Assembly (NCBI RefSeq): GCF_030053155.1 | Contig: NZ_CP125641.1 | Coordinates: 590,551 to 654,550, forward strand | Length of the DNA stretch: 64,000 nucleotides | Source of the DNA: Rhizobium sp. BT03 | GTDB lineage: Bacteria; Pseudomonadota; Alphaproteobacteria; Rhizobiales; Rhizobiaceae | Direction of reading: 5' to 3' | Shown here: positions 35,210 through 43,314 of the stretch, piece after piece | How positions within the stretch are numbered: position 1 is the first letter of the stretch | Layout: each line of letters opens with the position of its first letter | The notes under the pieces: generated by a model | Told to the model about the DNA's origin: nothing | Database searches by the model: none | The model's input: only the letters and a program-made list of their open reading frames with translations | Program-made: the position numbers and the translations under genes

Positions 35210-35731
35210 CTACTTCATCATCGAGGCAAGATGCTCGGCATGCATCTGGTGCTGCTTGAACAGGGTCAAGCCCGTTTCCAGGAGCGACTTGAGCTCTTTA
35301 TTCTGAGCCGAGGGGATCAGCACCTTGGCAAGCGCATCGTTGACCGACTTATGATAGGCGACTTCGTTTTCGACATAGGCCTTGTCGAAAGCCGCACCGT
35401 CGAGAGCGCCGAGCGTCGTCAGTTCCTTGCTTGCCTCAGTCGACAGCGACTGGCTGATCTTGTTGTCCTCGGGCGTCACCTTCAGCTTCTTGACGAGGGC
35501 GAGCGCCTGATCGTTGACGGCCTTGTGGTCGCGCTCCATCGTTTTGGCGAATTCGATGACTTCGACATTCTTGCTTTTTTTCAACGCCTGTTCAGCGGCG
35601 GTGACATCGATCTGCCCCGCGGTATAGGCGATATGGGCGATCTGAGGATCGGTCGGCTTGGCATCGGCGGCAATCAAAACCGTGCCGAGCGAGGCCGCTA
35701 TCAGGGCTGCACCGAAAATCTGTTTCAACAT
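35210..35731 (-). CDS. DUF4142 family periplasmic protein
   Basis: This 173-residue protein has a signal peptide ending near LIAADAKPTD. A mostly helical ferritin-like DUF4142 domain follows: AEQALKKSKNVEVIEFAKTM, ERDHKAVNDQALALVKKL and AYHKSVNDALAKVLIP. The repeated His-containing helices are typical of this family, whose members are often linked to envelope stress and found beside ECF sigma genes. The function is not settled. It is the first gene of the DUF4142-cupredoxin-sigma operon, whose promoter should lie in 35732-35872. Confidence 0.9.
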   Translation of the reverse strand: MLKQIFGAALIAASLGTVLIAADAKPTDPQIAHIAYTAGQIDVTAAEQALKKSKNVEVIEFAKTMERDHKAVNDQALALVKKLKVTPEDNKISQSLSTEASKELTTLGALDGAAFDKAYVENEVAYHKSVNDALAKVLIPSAQNKELKSLLETGLTLFKQHQMHAEHLASMMK

Positions 35732-35817
35732 GATCTGTCTCCCCTGTGTCGTGTAAATGCCTTCCGCGGCGCCGGTGCGCCTTTGGAAGCAGACATTGGA
35801 TGCAGATCGGTCGAAAA

Positions 35818-35837
35818 GGTTCCCGGAAAATTTTCCG
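35818..35837 (-). promoter_or_regulatory. Palindrome and GGGAACC motif upstream of the DUF4142-sigma operon
   Basis: CGGAAAATTTTCCG (35824-35837) is a perfect 14-base palindrome. On the minus strand it is followed at once by GGGAACC (35818-35824), which resembles the -35 core GGAAC of alphaproteobacterial ECF promoters. No convincing -10 is placed 16-17 bases on, so autoregulation by the sigma factor is only a suggestion. It lies about 90 bases before the DUF4142 start. Confidence 0.4.
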
Positions 35838-35872
35838 CGGGGCGGGCGTTATCGGCGTCGGCCGCCGATGCT

Positions 35873-36220
35873 TCAGTCTTTACCGAGGAAGCGCTGAAGC
35901 ACGATCGCGTGATTGTGCTCAAGGTCTTTCGCCGCGTAGAGAAGTGTCGCGTTCGATTTCCCGATATGGCGTTCGAGCTCCTCGACGACCGACGTGTTCT
36001 CTTTGAGCTCTTCCCGGTAACGGCGCTGGAACTCGGTCCATTTGGCCGGGTCGTGGCCGAACCATCGGCGCAGCGCCGGGCTCGGCGCGATCTCCTTCAG
36101 CCAGACGTCGACCGCGGCATCCTGCTTGCTCAGCCCACGCGGCCAGAGCCTGTCGACCAGGATACGCGTGCCGTCCTTGTCTTCCTTCTGTTCGTAGATT
36201 CGTTTGATGTGCACGGCCAT
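35873..36220 (-). CDS. DUF488 family protein
   Basis: The 115-residue protein is typical of the short DUF488 (YeaO-like) family: HIKRIYEQKEDKDGTRILVD, then RLWPRGLSKQDAAVDVWLKE, FGHDPAKWTEFQRRYREEL and LLYAAKDLEHNHAIVLQRFL. The family is widespread, cytoplasmic and of unknown biochemical function. It ends 141 bases before the DUF4142 operon on the same strand. No defects seen. Confidence 0.92.
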   Translation of the reverse strand: MAVHIKRIYEQKEDKDGTRILVDRLWPRGLSKQDAAVDVWLKEIAPSPALRRWFGHDPAKWTEFQRRYREELKENTSVVEELERHIGKSNATLLYAAKDLEHNHAIVLQRFLGKD

Positions 36221-36425
36221 TTGCTCACCTGCATCGGTTTGAAACCAATTTCGACCGAAGAGACGGGCGAGGGATTTGGTTCCATCTTAAGATATATGGT
36301 TGCCAAATAGTCACAGCGGACTGCCTCTGAGCTGTCACAATTGATTTTTCGCGTGTAACTGGTATTGCTCGGTCATCTGCCGCTGATACTTTCCGATTCT
36401 CTCAACATTGCCAAAAGGATACCTG

Positions 36426-37565
36426 ATGCGAAAGCTGGCGCCGTTGGTCCTTGTCGCAGTTCTTAGCGCATGCGCCCGGCCATCGGATGGCCCAACTGCC
36501 GGTGGTTTCTACAATGCCACCTCACCGCAAACCAACGAGCGAATCCCGGTCGTCAGATTGTCGGAGGCGCCGATGGGCCCGGTTTCGGCCGCCCCGCTTG
36601 CCTATGCATCCACTGATCCCGGGCTCAGCGCCATGCGCTCGGGCGGGTTTGCCGATACCAAGCTCAGGCGCGGCGATGTCATCGACGTGACGATTCTCGA
36701 CCCCGGCGAGGACGGGCTTTTCTCCTCGACCCAGAGCAAGACCCTCAATCTCGGCCGCTTCACCGTCGATTCCACCGGCAACGTGACCCTTCCCTTCATC
36801 GGCAAACAGCGGGTGGTGGATTCTTCGACCGAAGCTTTGCAGACGCGCATCGTCACCGGCCTGAAGGGCTCGGCGGTCAATCCGCAGGCCGTCGTCACCG
36901 TGGTCGACAGGCCTTCCAGCGGTGTCACCGTCAATGGCGATGTGCGCGCGGCCGGCCGCTTCCCGCTCACCGCCCGCAAGGAGCGCGTGCTCGACGCGGT
37001 GGCCCTTGCCGGCGGCGCGTCTTCCGCGCCGGGCTCGGCCACCGTCACGCTGATGCGCGGCAAGCAGCGCGCCACCGTGCCGCTGCAGCGCGTCATCGAC
37101 GACAGCAAGCAGAATGTCTACCTGCTGCCTGATGATCAGATCTATGTCGACAAGGATTCGCCGACCTTCACCGCCTTCGGCGCCTTCAAGAGCGTCGGCG
37201 AGTTCGAATTCGAGCCGGGCAGACTGACGCTCGCCCAGGCGCTCGGCCGGGCAGGCGGCCTGCTCGACGACCGGGCCGATGCGAGCAATTTCTATGTGCT
37301 GCGCAACCAGCCGGTCTATACGCAGGTGGCGGCGGCGAACGCCAAGACTGCCGCGCCGGTCGTGGTCAGCAGCAAGCCGGTGATCTACCGCGTCAATATG
37401 AAGGACGTTTCCAATCTGGCGCTGATGCAGCGTTTCCAGATGATGGACGGCGATATCATTTACGCCAGCAATGCCAGCCTGGTGGACTTCGCCAAGCTCT
37501 TCAACGTCTACCAGAAGAGCGTGCCGACGGCCGCTGCACCGATCCCCGGTTCGAGCGGAAATTAA
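36426..37565 (+). CDS. Outer-membrane polysaccharide export lipoprotein (Wza/KpsD/PssN-type)
   Basis: The 379-residue protein has a lipoprotein signal peptide with the lipobox LSAC (Cys at residue 16). A polysaccharide export domain follows (KLRRGDVIDVTILDPGEDG, LGRFTVDSTGNVTLPFIGKQ), then SLBB repeats (VTVNGDVRAAGRFPLTARKE, SVGEFEFEPGRLTLAQALGR). Such OPX proteins form the outer-membrane channel for capsule or exopolysaccharide. An AAAGGAT site supports the ATG used. No polymerase or transferase genes are nearby. Its stop codon overlaps that of the convergent T6SS kinase gene by 2 bases, so it directly abuts the T6SS operon. Length and type recall PssN of R. leguminosarum. Confidence 0.9.
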   Translation: MRKLAPLVLVAVLSACARPSDGPTAGGFYNATSPQTNERIPVVRLSEAPMGPVSAAPLAYASTDPGLSAMRSGGFADTKLRRGDVIDVTILDPGEDGLFSSTQSKTLNLGRFTVDSTGNVTLPFIGKQRVVDSSTEALQTRIVTGLKGSAVNPQAVVTVVDRPSSGVTVNGDVRAAGRFPLTARKERVLDAVALAGGASSAPGSATVTLMRGKQRATVPLQRVIDDSKQNVYLLPDDQIYVDKDSPTFTAFGAFKSVGEFEFEPGRLTLAQALGRAGGLLDDRADASNFYVLRNQPVYTQVAAANAKTAAPVVVSSKPVIYRVNMKDVSNLALMQRFQMMDGDIIYASNASLVDFAKLFNVYQKSVPTAAAPIPGSSGN

Positions 37566-38470
37566 ACCTCTACAAGACGTTTCGCGGGGCCGCCGAGCAG
37601 ATGCAAGGCGGCCTTCGCATTTTGGGGGCGGTCCTGAGGATCCCGTTCGGACAGGCGGACGGCCAGCGCTTCCAGCCCTTCGTCACGTTCCTTGCAATGA
37701 CGCAGCAGCAGGGACAGCAGTCGTCCGGCTGCGTAGAGATCGGATCGCCCGTCGAGCGGTTCGCCGGCGGTCTGTTCGGGAGATGCGAAATCCGGCCGGC
37801 CGGCAAAGGCGAGATCGAATTGGTCATGCCGGCATCCTGTCTCCAGCGCCACGCCGAAATCGGCGATCTTCAAACGGGAGAAATCGTCCTCGGCAGATAG
37901 AAGGTTGAGCGGCGACAGGTCGCAATGCACGAAACCGGCGGCATGGATCGCTTCCAGGCCGGAAAACACTGTCGTCATGACCGATATCACGTCGCGAAGG
38001 GATAGCGGCCTCTGCTGCAAAAGCCCTGTGAGCGGGCTTCCGATCCATTCCATGACAAGGGCAGGGCGTCCGTCGGCAAGACGCAGAACGGTCTGCGTCG
38101 CGGCAATATGGGGATGGCGGAGCGCCATGCCGATTTCAGCCTCACGCAGCATGAGTTTCCTGAGGATGGGATCGTCCGCATGCTCGGGCCGCGGCATCTT
38201 GATGGCGTGAACCGTTCCGAGATCGCGGTGGCGGGCGCGATGGATCTGGGTGAGCGCGCCCTCATGGACCAGCGCTTCGAGTGCGAAGCTGTTGGCAATG
38301 ATCCCGCCATCGGTACCGCCAAGACGGTCCTCGCCCCGGTCGAGCGCATCCCGAACCCGGTCTACCAGGATTTTCCTGGTCTCGGGTGAACCCCGATTCA
38401 ACGCCTGCCGGAGATGGGAGAAGCGTTGTGCGATCTCCTCGAAATCCGCTTCCTGAAGATCATGGCTCAT
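37562..38470 (-). CDS. ppkA: T6SS-associated serine/threonine protein kinase (PpkA/ImpN)
   Basis: This 302-residue kinase has a recognisable Lys in HAIKMPR, the hinge LVMEWIGSPL, and the activation segment KIADFGVALE followed by GRPDFASPEQTAGEPLDGRS. The catalytic loop reads HCDLSPLN where H-R-D-x-K-x-x-N is usual, so the Arg and Lys are replaced while Asp and Asn remain. In related T6SSs PpkA phosphorylates TssL or Fha to switch assembly on, opposed by PppA. It is the last gene of the imp operon, overlapping the tagF-pppA gene by 11 bases. It lacks the transmembrane and periplasmic extension of the Pseudomonas enzyme. Confidence 0.88.
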   Translation of the reverse strand: MSHDLQEADFEEIAQRFSHLRQALNRGSPETRKILVDRVRDALDRGEDRLGGTDGGIIANSFALEALVHEGALTQIHRARHRDLGTVHAIKMPRPEHADDPILRKLMLREAEIGMALRHPHIAATQTVLRLADGRPALVMEWIGSPLTGLLQQRPLSLRDVISVMTTVFSGLEAIHAAGFVHCDLSPLNLLSAEDDFSRLKIADFGVALETGCRHDQFDLAFAGRPDFASPEQTAGEPLDGRSDLYAAGRLLSLLLRHCKERDEGLEALAVRLSERDPQDRPQNAKAALHLLGGPAKRLVEV

Positions 38471-39827
38471 CGGTTTTCACGTCGATCACGATGGCGCTGA
38501 GATTGTCGCGGCAATTGGCGATCAATCCCTCCTGAACGAGAATATCGGCCGCCTTCTCGATTTTTGCGGAAAGCAGGATCTCGGCGATACTGCGCTCGGG
38601 AACGGCGCTCGGCAGCGGCGCGCTGCAGAGCAGGAGCCGGTCGCCGGCCTGCAATCCGCCGGAGAGGACTTCGGGAATAAGATGCCCGCGCAGGCCGATA
38701 GCACGCGACAGTGCGCGCCGCAGGCCGATCTCCACATGGTCGCGGGTGAGGCAGCGCATCATGCCGTCCCGCAGCAGATAGCAGCGGGCATCGCCGACCC
38801 AGAGCAAGGCGCAGCTCGCCTGAAGCGTGGCCAGCACGACGATGCTGGCGGCCGACGGCTCGCGGTTCTCGGAATGATAGGCCGATTGAAGCAGGCCATG
38901 GGCACGGCCGAGCTTGCCTTTGACCTCCTGTACCAGGGCTTCGATCGTGTCGTGCTCGGCAGCTTCGGCCAAGATGTGAACGGCGATCTTGCCGACATCT
39001 GCGGCAGCGTTACCGTCACCGACGCCATCGGCGACGGCGAAGAGCGAGGGCGCTTCGGAAACGAGCAGCGCGTCGGCATTGACGCTAAGCCGCGTGCCGG
39101 CATGCGTGGCATGGCTGTGCCGAAGCACCAGAGAATGATGCGGTTCGACGATGACGGGACGCGGGGTTGTTTCGGGTCGCGGGGCTGCCGAAGCGACGGG
39201 GGAGTTGTCGTGCAGCAGCTTCGGAAAATGCTCCGGCTCCGGGGCGCCGCTCACACGAAAGCCCCTGGCGCGCCGCTCCTCCGAGCTGATCCGCCACCAG
39301 AGCGTGCCGCGGCTGGAGCCGTTCTCCTGCAATATCTCGTTTTCCGCCAGATCGGCGGGGCGCAAGGTCCGCAGCCGCTTCAGGCTTGCGGTGAAACGAT
39401 TGATGTCGAAGTCACGTTTGGCCGAGCTTTCGGCGATTGCCTCGGCCGCCGTAAACCACGTGTCGTCGAGATAAAGCTGGCGCGGATGCTCGGTAAAGTC
39501 ATGAAGCTGGGCGGCGATGACGAGCGGAAAGCTGCGCCCGACGCGATCGAGGCTTGGCAGCAGAACGCCGGCAATGGTTGCCGGCCCCCAGAGGCCACGT
39601 TCGACGATGAAACGCCATGCCGGCATGGTGCGAAACCGGCGTTCCCAATCCTCGCCGAGTTCCTGCTGCACCGCTTGCAGCCCGGCTTGCAGCCAGGCGT
39701 CGAGCGCGGATTGCAGGTTGCGGCCCAAACCCATCGAAACGAAATCGCCATGGCTCGGCAGCTTGCCGAAGAAGCCGATCCTGTCGGCTTCAGCAGGATT
39801 TCGCTCGAGGGTGGCGCGCTCGTTCAT
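38460..39827 (-). CDS. impM: TagF-PppA fusion: T6SS repressor domain plus PP2C phosphatase (ImpM)
   Basis: This 455-residue two-domain protein has TagF/ImpM at residues about 15-215 (IGFFGKLPSHGDFVSMGLGR, WGPATIAGVLLPSLDRVGRS). A PP2C-type phosphatase follows at about 235-455, with metal-site Asp in VADGVGDGNAAADVGK, ALLWVGDARCYLLRDG, LTRDHVEI and the final NCRDNLSAIVIDV. TagF binds Fha and represses secretion, and PppA removes the activating phosphate. The fusion is known in Agrobacterium-type T6SSs. An apparent N-terminal extension of 65 codons overlaps tssM in another frame and is not used. Confidence 0.9.
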   Translation of the reverse strand: MNERATLERNPAEADRIGFFGKLPSHGDFVSMGLGRNLQSALDAWLQAGLQAVQQELGEDWERRFRTMPAWRFIVERGLWGPATIAGVLLPSLDRVGRSFPLVIAAQLHDFTEHPRQLYLDDTWFTAAEAIAESSAKRDFDINRFTASLKRLRTLRPADLAENEILQENGSSRGTLWWRISSEERRARGFRVSGAPEPEHFPKLLHDNSPVASAAPRPETTPRPVIVEPHHSLVLRHSHATHAGTRLSVNADALLVSEAPSLFAVADGVGDGNAAADVGKIAVHILAEAAEHDTIEALVQEVKGKLGRAHGLLQSAYHSENREPSAASIVVLATLQASCALLWVGDARCYLLRDGMMRCLTRDHVEIGLRRALSRAIGLRGHLIPEVLSGGLQAGDRLLLCSAPLPSAVPERSIAEILLSAKIEKAADILVQEGLIANCRDNLSAIVIDVKTDEP

Positions 39828-39837
39828 CTCGGGCCGA

Positions 39838-42800
39838 TCAGAATTGCACCGGGCATGAGAAGGCGCCGAGCGCCTCCAGCCGGAATGGATTGAGCACCGA
39901 ACCGAACTGCACGTCGAACTCCGCCGCCCGGCCATCCCTCTCAAATTTTGCCCGGAAGAGATCGTCGCCCTGCACTGTGACATTGGCATCGTCGAAAAGG
40001 CGGAAGGGCGACCAGTCGCCATTCTCCGTCAGGGCCTGCTGCCATCCGCCCGGCTGGAATGCGATGCGTGAAGCGTTGCTCGCTTCCGCCGAGGGCCAGG
40101 TGATCGATTTCGACTGGATCGGGCCGTGGAAATAGACGACGCGTTCACCTTCGATCTCAAGCATCACGGCGCTGGCGGCATCGGTCAGCGACACCGGCTT
40201 GACGTTGATCGTGATCGACGGATCCTTGCTGCCGGCCGGGAAGAAGGCGCGGTTGATCTTGTCGGCATTCTCGAACTGGGCGATCGCCGCGCTCGGAATG
40301 CTCGCCGCACCGAACGTGCCCTTCCAGCCCCATGGCGAGGCGCGGGTATCGACGAAGGCTTCGAGCTTCTCCTTGAAGAAGGTCTTGAACAGCCCTTCGG
40401 GGCCGAACAGCCTGATGAAATCGCTCATCGCCACGTCGCGAGGGGATTTCCGGTCGAAGGGATAACGGCCGGCAACGACGTTCGAGCAGAAGCCGGCGCC
40501 TTCCGCGGCCCAGGCGTCGCTGATGCGTGAACGGGCGGATTTGACCGCCAGTGATCCGACATCCGCGGCCAGCCCCGCCATCCAGGTATCGACCGGTGCG
40601 GGCAGCTTGCGGGCCTGCTGCAGCAGGTCCTGATTGGCGTCGGTCAGCTGGCTGTCGACGTCGAAGACTTTCGCGACTTCCGCGGTAGAGGTCGTCGCCC
40701 GCGAGAGCTGTTCCTGCACCCTCTGCAGGATCGGCTCGAGCCGGCCGATCTCCGATCGCGGCGCATCCTTCGATTGGTCGGGAAGCGGGGACTGGCCGGC
40801 GGGCGCCTTCAGTGCGTCGCGCAGGCGACCGAAGGAATCCGGCGCATTCGCCGCACTGGCAAGCGCCGTGGTCGAGGTCGTCAGGCTGTCGCCGGCGGCC
40901 GAGGCGATCTCGGCGCCGGGTCCGCGCAGATCGGTGGCGGCGGCGATCGATTTCGCAATCGTCTCGACCGGGCCGGGCTTGCCCGCCAGAATGCGGGTGG
41001 TTTCCGCCGCATCGCCGATCGTCTGCGAGGGTTTCACCCTGATATCGGCGAGCAGCGTCGACCAGCGCTGCTCGAAATTGTCGAAGTAGAGCTGGAGGGT
41101 CGCCTGGGCGACGGTGTCGACCGTGACGCCGGCGGGATTGGGGTCGCCGCGCACCCATTGCTCGTCGAGCGCCTCGCGCGCGGCGTCGCTGATCTCGGGC
41201 AGAACGACGGCGCGGTAGCCGGTCGCGGAGAAAAGGCCGGGGATGCTTTCGCCGAGCGGCGCCTTGGAGCTGCGCTCGAATGCCTGTTCGCCGAGCGGAC
41301 CCAGCGCGCCGGCCGGGCTCCAGCCGGGAAGGGCGCGGGATGCGCGGTATTCCGCCAGAATGTCATAGGCGCGGCTGGCGATGTTCTGCGAACGGATGAT
41401 CGCGCGGGCCTTGGCGATCAGTGCCTTGTCGAGCTCGATCGGCGGCAGCGCGCCGCGCGCCATGGCTTCGGCATGGGCGATCAGCGCCTTGCGGGCCGCG
41501 GCCCGGCCTTCGTCGGGATAGAGCCTGGTGAACATGTCCTCTGCCTCGAGCGAGGCAAAGTCGGCATTCACCCGTCCGAGGCCGCCGAGCATGCCGTAGA
41601 GTTTGAGCGCGTCGAAGGTCCTGTTGATGTCGGTGGTTTCGGTCATCTCCTTCTGGAGCTGCACCAGCATGCGCGGCAGGAGCAGCGTGTTCAGCGCCCG
41701 CTGATAGGCCTCGCGCTGGCGGCTCGCGACCTTGCCCTCCTGGTCGAGGCCGAGGCTCACCGGCCAGACGCGCGTCCTGGAGAAATCGGTGGTGACGGCA
41801 GCGAGATTGTCGAGGGCCGGCAGGATACGCAGGAAATCCGCATCCGAAACGTCGCGCACCGGTACGCCGCGCACCATCTGCTCATAGGCGTCGATGCGTC
41901 TGTCCGCCCCGGCGAGCGCCGTGGTGTTCTGGAAGTAGGTCGCCGTCCAACTCGTCAGCACCACGGCCAGCAGCAGGACCGCGCTCGCGTAAGCCGCACG
42001 GCGGAAGAGCAACTGCCGGCCGGAAAGCCGTTTGTCGCGGGCAACCAATGAGGCCTCGCCGAAGATCACCTCCTTGAAGAGACGCGAGAGGAAATAGCTG
42101 CGCCGCATGCGGGGGGCGGCAGCCGTCTCGTCTCTCTGTGTGCCGGAGGCGAAATAGATGCCGCGCAACAGCGGCGCTTCCACCAGTTTCGAACCGGAGC
42201 AAAGCTCGGTCATCACCTCCTGCAGGCGCTCTTTCAAAGAGACGAGCTCGGCGGGGAAGCGGAAGATGCGGCCGCGCAGTTCGGGATTGGGCTCCTGCTG
42301 CAGGCGCTCGATCAGCATGGCGTCGACGCGCTGCTGCAGCAGGGTGAATTCCTCGATGAAGCGTTCCGGCAGGTTCGCCGCCTTGTAGCTTTCGTCGAGC
42401 CCGAAGGTCGTGCCCCAGACCTGTTCGCGGTCGCTTTTGTTGAAACCGTCGAAGAACTCGACGAAGCCGGTCAGGAGATCGGCCTTGGTCAGGAGCAGAT
42501 AGACCGGCACGCGGGCATGCAGGAGTTCGTCGAGTTCGGACAGCCGCTGGCGGATCGCCCTGATCTCCTCGCGCTGGGCTTCGGCATCGCGCGTCAAGAG
42601 ATCGCCGATCGACAGCGTCACCAGCGCGCCGTTGATCGGCTGCGAACGGCGGTATTTCCTGAGCAGGCCGAGAAAGCCTTCCCAGCCGGCCTTGGCGGTG
42701 CCGTTCAGATCGTCCTGCGTCGTGTAGCGGCCGGCGGTATCGATGAGGATCGCCTCGTCGGTGAACCACCAATTGCAGTTGCGCGTGCCGCCGATCCCCT

Positions 42801-43314
42801 GCACCGAATTGCTGCCGAGTGCATCGCCGAGCGGGAATTTCAGGCCGGAATTGGTGAGCGCCGTCGTCTTGCCGGAGCCGGGCGCGCCGAAGATGACGTA
42901 CCAGGGCAGCTCGTAGATATAGCCGAAGCGCCTCTTGGTGATGCGGCGCAGGAGCTGCAGCGCTTCCTTGAGCCGGCCATGAATTTCGCCGACCTCGGCC
43001 TGCTGGCTCGCCGCCGCTTCTGCCTCGGCGTCCCGCTCGATCCCATCGACGAGCTGCTTGTCGCGGCGGCGGTCGCGGATCACGGTGAAGAGGAGATAGG
43101 CGAGCCAGGCAGCGAGGACGATGCCGATCAGCGTCAGCCGTGCCGGCGCGCTCGCCAGCGGCTTAAAATCGCCGTAGGCGGCAAGATAGCCGTAGAACCA
43201 GATGACGACGCAGATCGCCGCCACCCATATGATCGAGATGAAGCGGCGGCCGAGGAGGCCGGCATAGGCCTCCACATAGGAGCGCAGCGTATAGAAATAA
43301 CTTAAAGGGTTCAT
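39838..43314 (-). CDS. tssM: T6SS membrane core protein TssM (IcmF/ImpL)
   Basis: This 1158-residue inner-membrane protein has two N-terminal transmembrane helices (residues about 24-48 and 57-80). A cytoplasmic NTPase domain has Walker A GAPGSGKTTAL (about 141-151) and the Walker B-like AILIDTAGRY. A third helix (about 441-461, VLLLAVVLTSWTATYF) leads to a large periplasmic region carrying IcmF-related and DUF1215/ImcF C-terminal domains. TssM spans the envelope and binds TssL and, where present, TssJ. Start overlaps the tssL stop (ATGA). The Walker motif is intact. No TssJ gene is seen in the window, as in Agrobacterium. Confidence 0.96.
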   Translation of the reverse strand: MNPLSYFYTLRSYVEAYAGLLGRRFISIIWVAAICVVIWFYGYLAAYGDFKPLASAPARLTLIGIVLAAWLAYLLFTVIRDRRRDKQLVDGIERDAEAEAAASQQAEVGEIHGRLKEALQLLRRITKRRFGYIYELPWYVIFGAPGSGKTTALTNSGLKFPLGDALGSNSVQGIGGTRNCNWWFTDEAILIDTAGRYTTQDDLNGTAKAGWEGFLGLLRKYRRSQPINGALVTLSIGDLLTRDAEAQREEIRAIRQRLSELDELLHARVPVYLLLTKADLLTGFVEFFDGFNKSDREQVWGTTFGLDESYKAANLPERFIEEFTLLQQRVDAMLIERLQQEPNPELRGRIFRFPAELVSLKERLQEVMTELCSGSKLVEAPLLRGIYFASGTQRDETAAAPRMRRSYFLSRLFKEVIFGEASLVARDKRLSGRQLLFRRAAYASAVLLLAVVLTSWTATYFQNTTALAGADRRIDAYEQMVRGVPVRDVSDADFLRILPALDNLAAVTTDFSRTRVWPVSLGLDQEGKVASRQREAYQRALNTLLLPRMLVQLQKEMTETTDINRTFDALKLYGMLGGLGRVNADFASLEAEDMFTRLYPDEGRAAARKALIAHAEAMARGALPPIELDKALIAKARAIIRSQNIASRAYDILAEYRASRALPGWSPAGALGPLGEQAFERSSKAPLGESIPGLFSATGYRAVVLPEISDAAREALDEQWVRGDPNPAGVTVDTVAQATLQLYFDNFEQRWSTLLADIRVKPSQTIGDAAETTRILAGKPGPVETIAKSIAAATDLRGPGAEIASAAGDSLTTSTTALASAANAPDSFGRLRDALKAPAGQSPLPDQSKDAPRSEIGRLEPILQRVQEQLSRATTSTAEVAKVFDVDSQLTDANQDLLQQARKLPAPVDTWMAGLAADVGSLAVKSARSRISDAWAAEGAGFCSNVVAGRYPFDRKSPRDVAMSDFIRLFGPEGLFKTFFKEKLEAFVDTRASPWGWKGTFGAASIPSAAIAQFENADKINRAFFPAGSKDPSITINVKPVSLTDAASAVMLEIEGERVVYFHGPIQSKSITWPSAEASNASRIAFQPGGWQQALTENGDWSPFRLFDDANVTVQGDDLFRAKFERDGRAAEFDVQFGSVLNPFRLEALGAFSCPVQF

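Noticed and set aside
36320..36360. GTCACAGC ... GCTGTCAC near the export-lipoprotein promoter
   Set aside because: The second arm is not the reverse complement of the first (mismatch at the CAC/GAC position), so no true dyad.
39828..40022. 65-codon extension of TagF-PppA
   Set aside because: It overlaps the 3' end of tssM; the TagF domain begins soon after the ATG at 39827.
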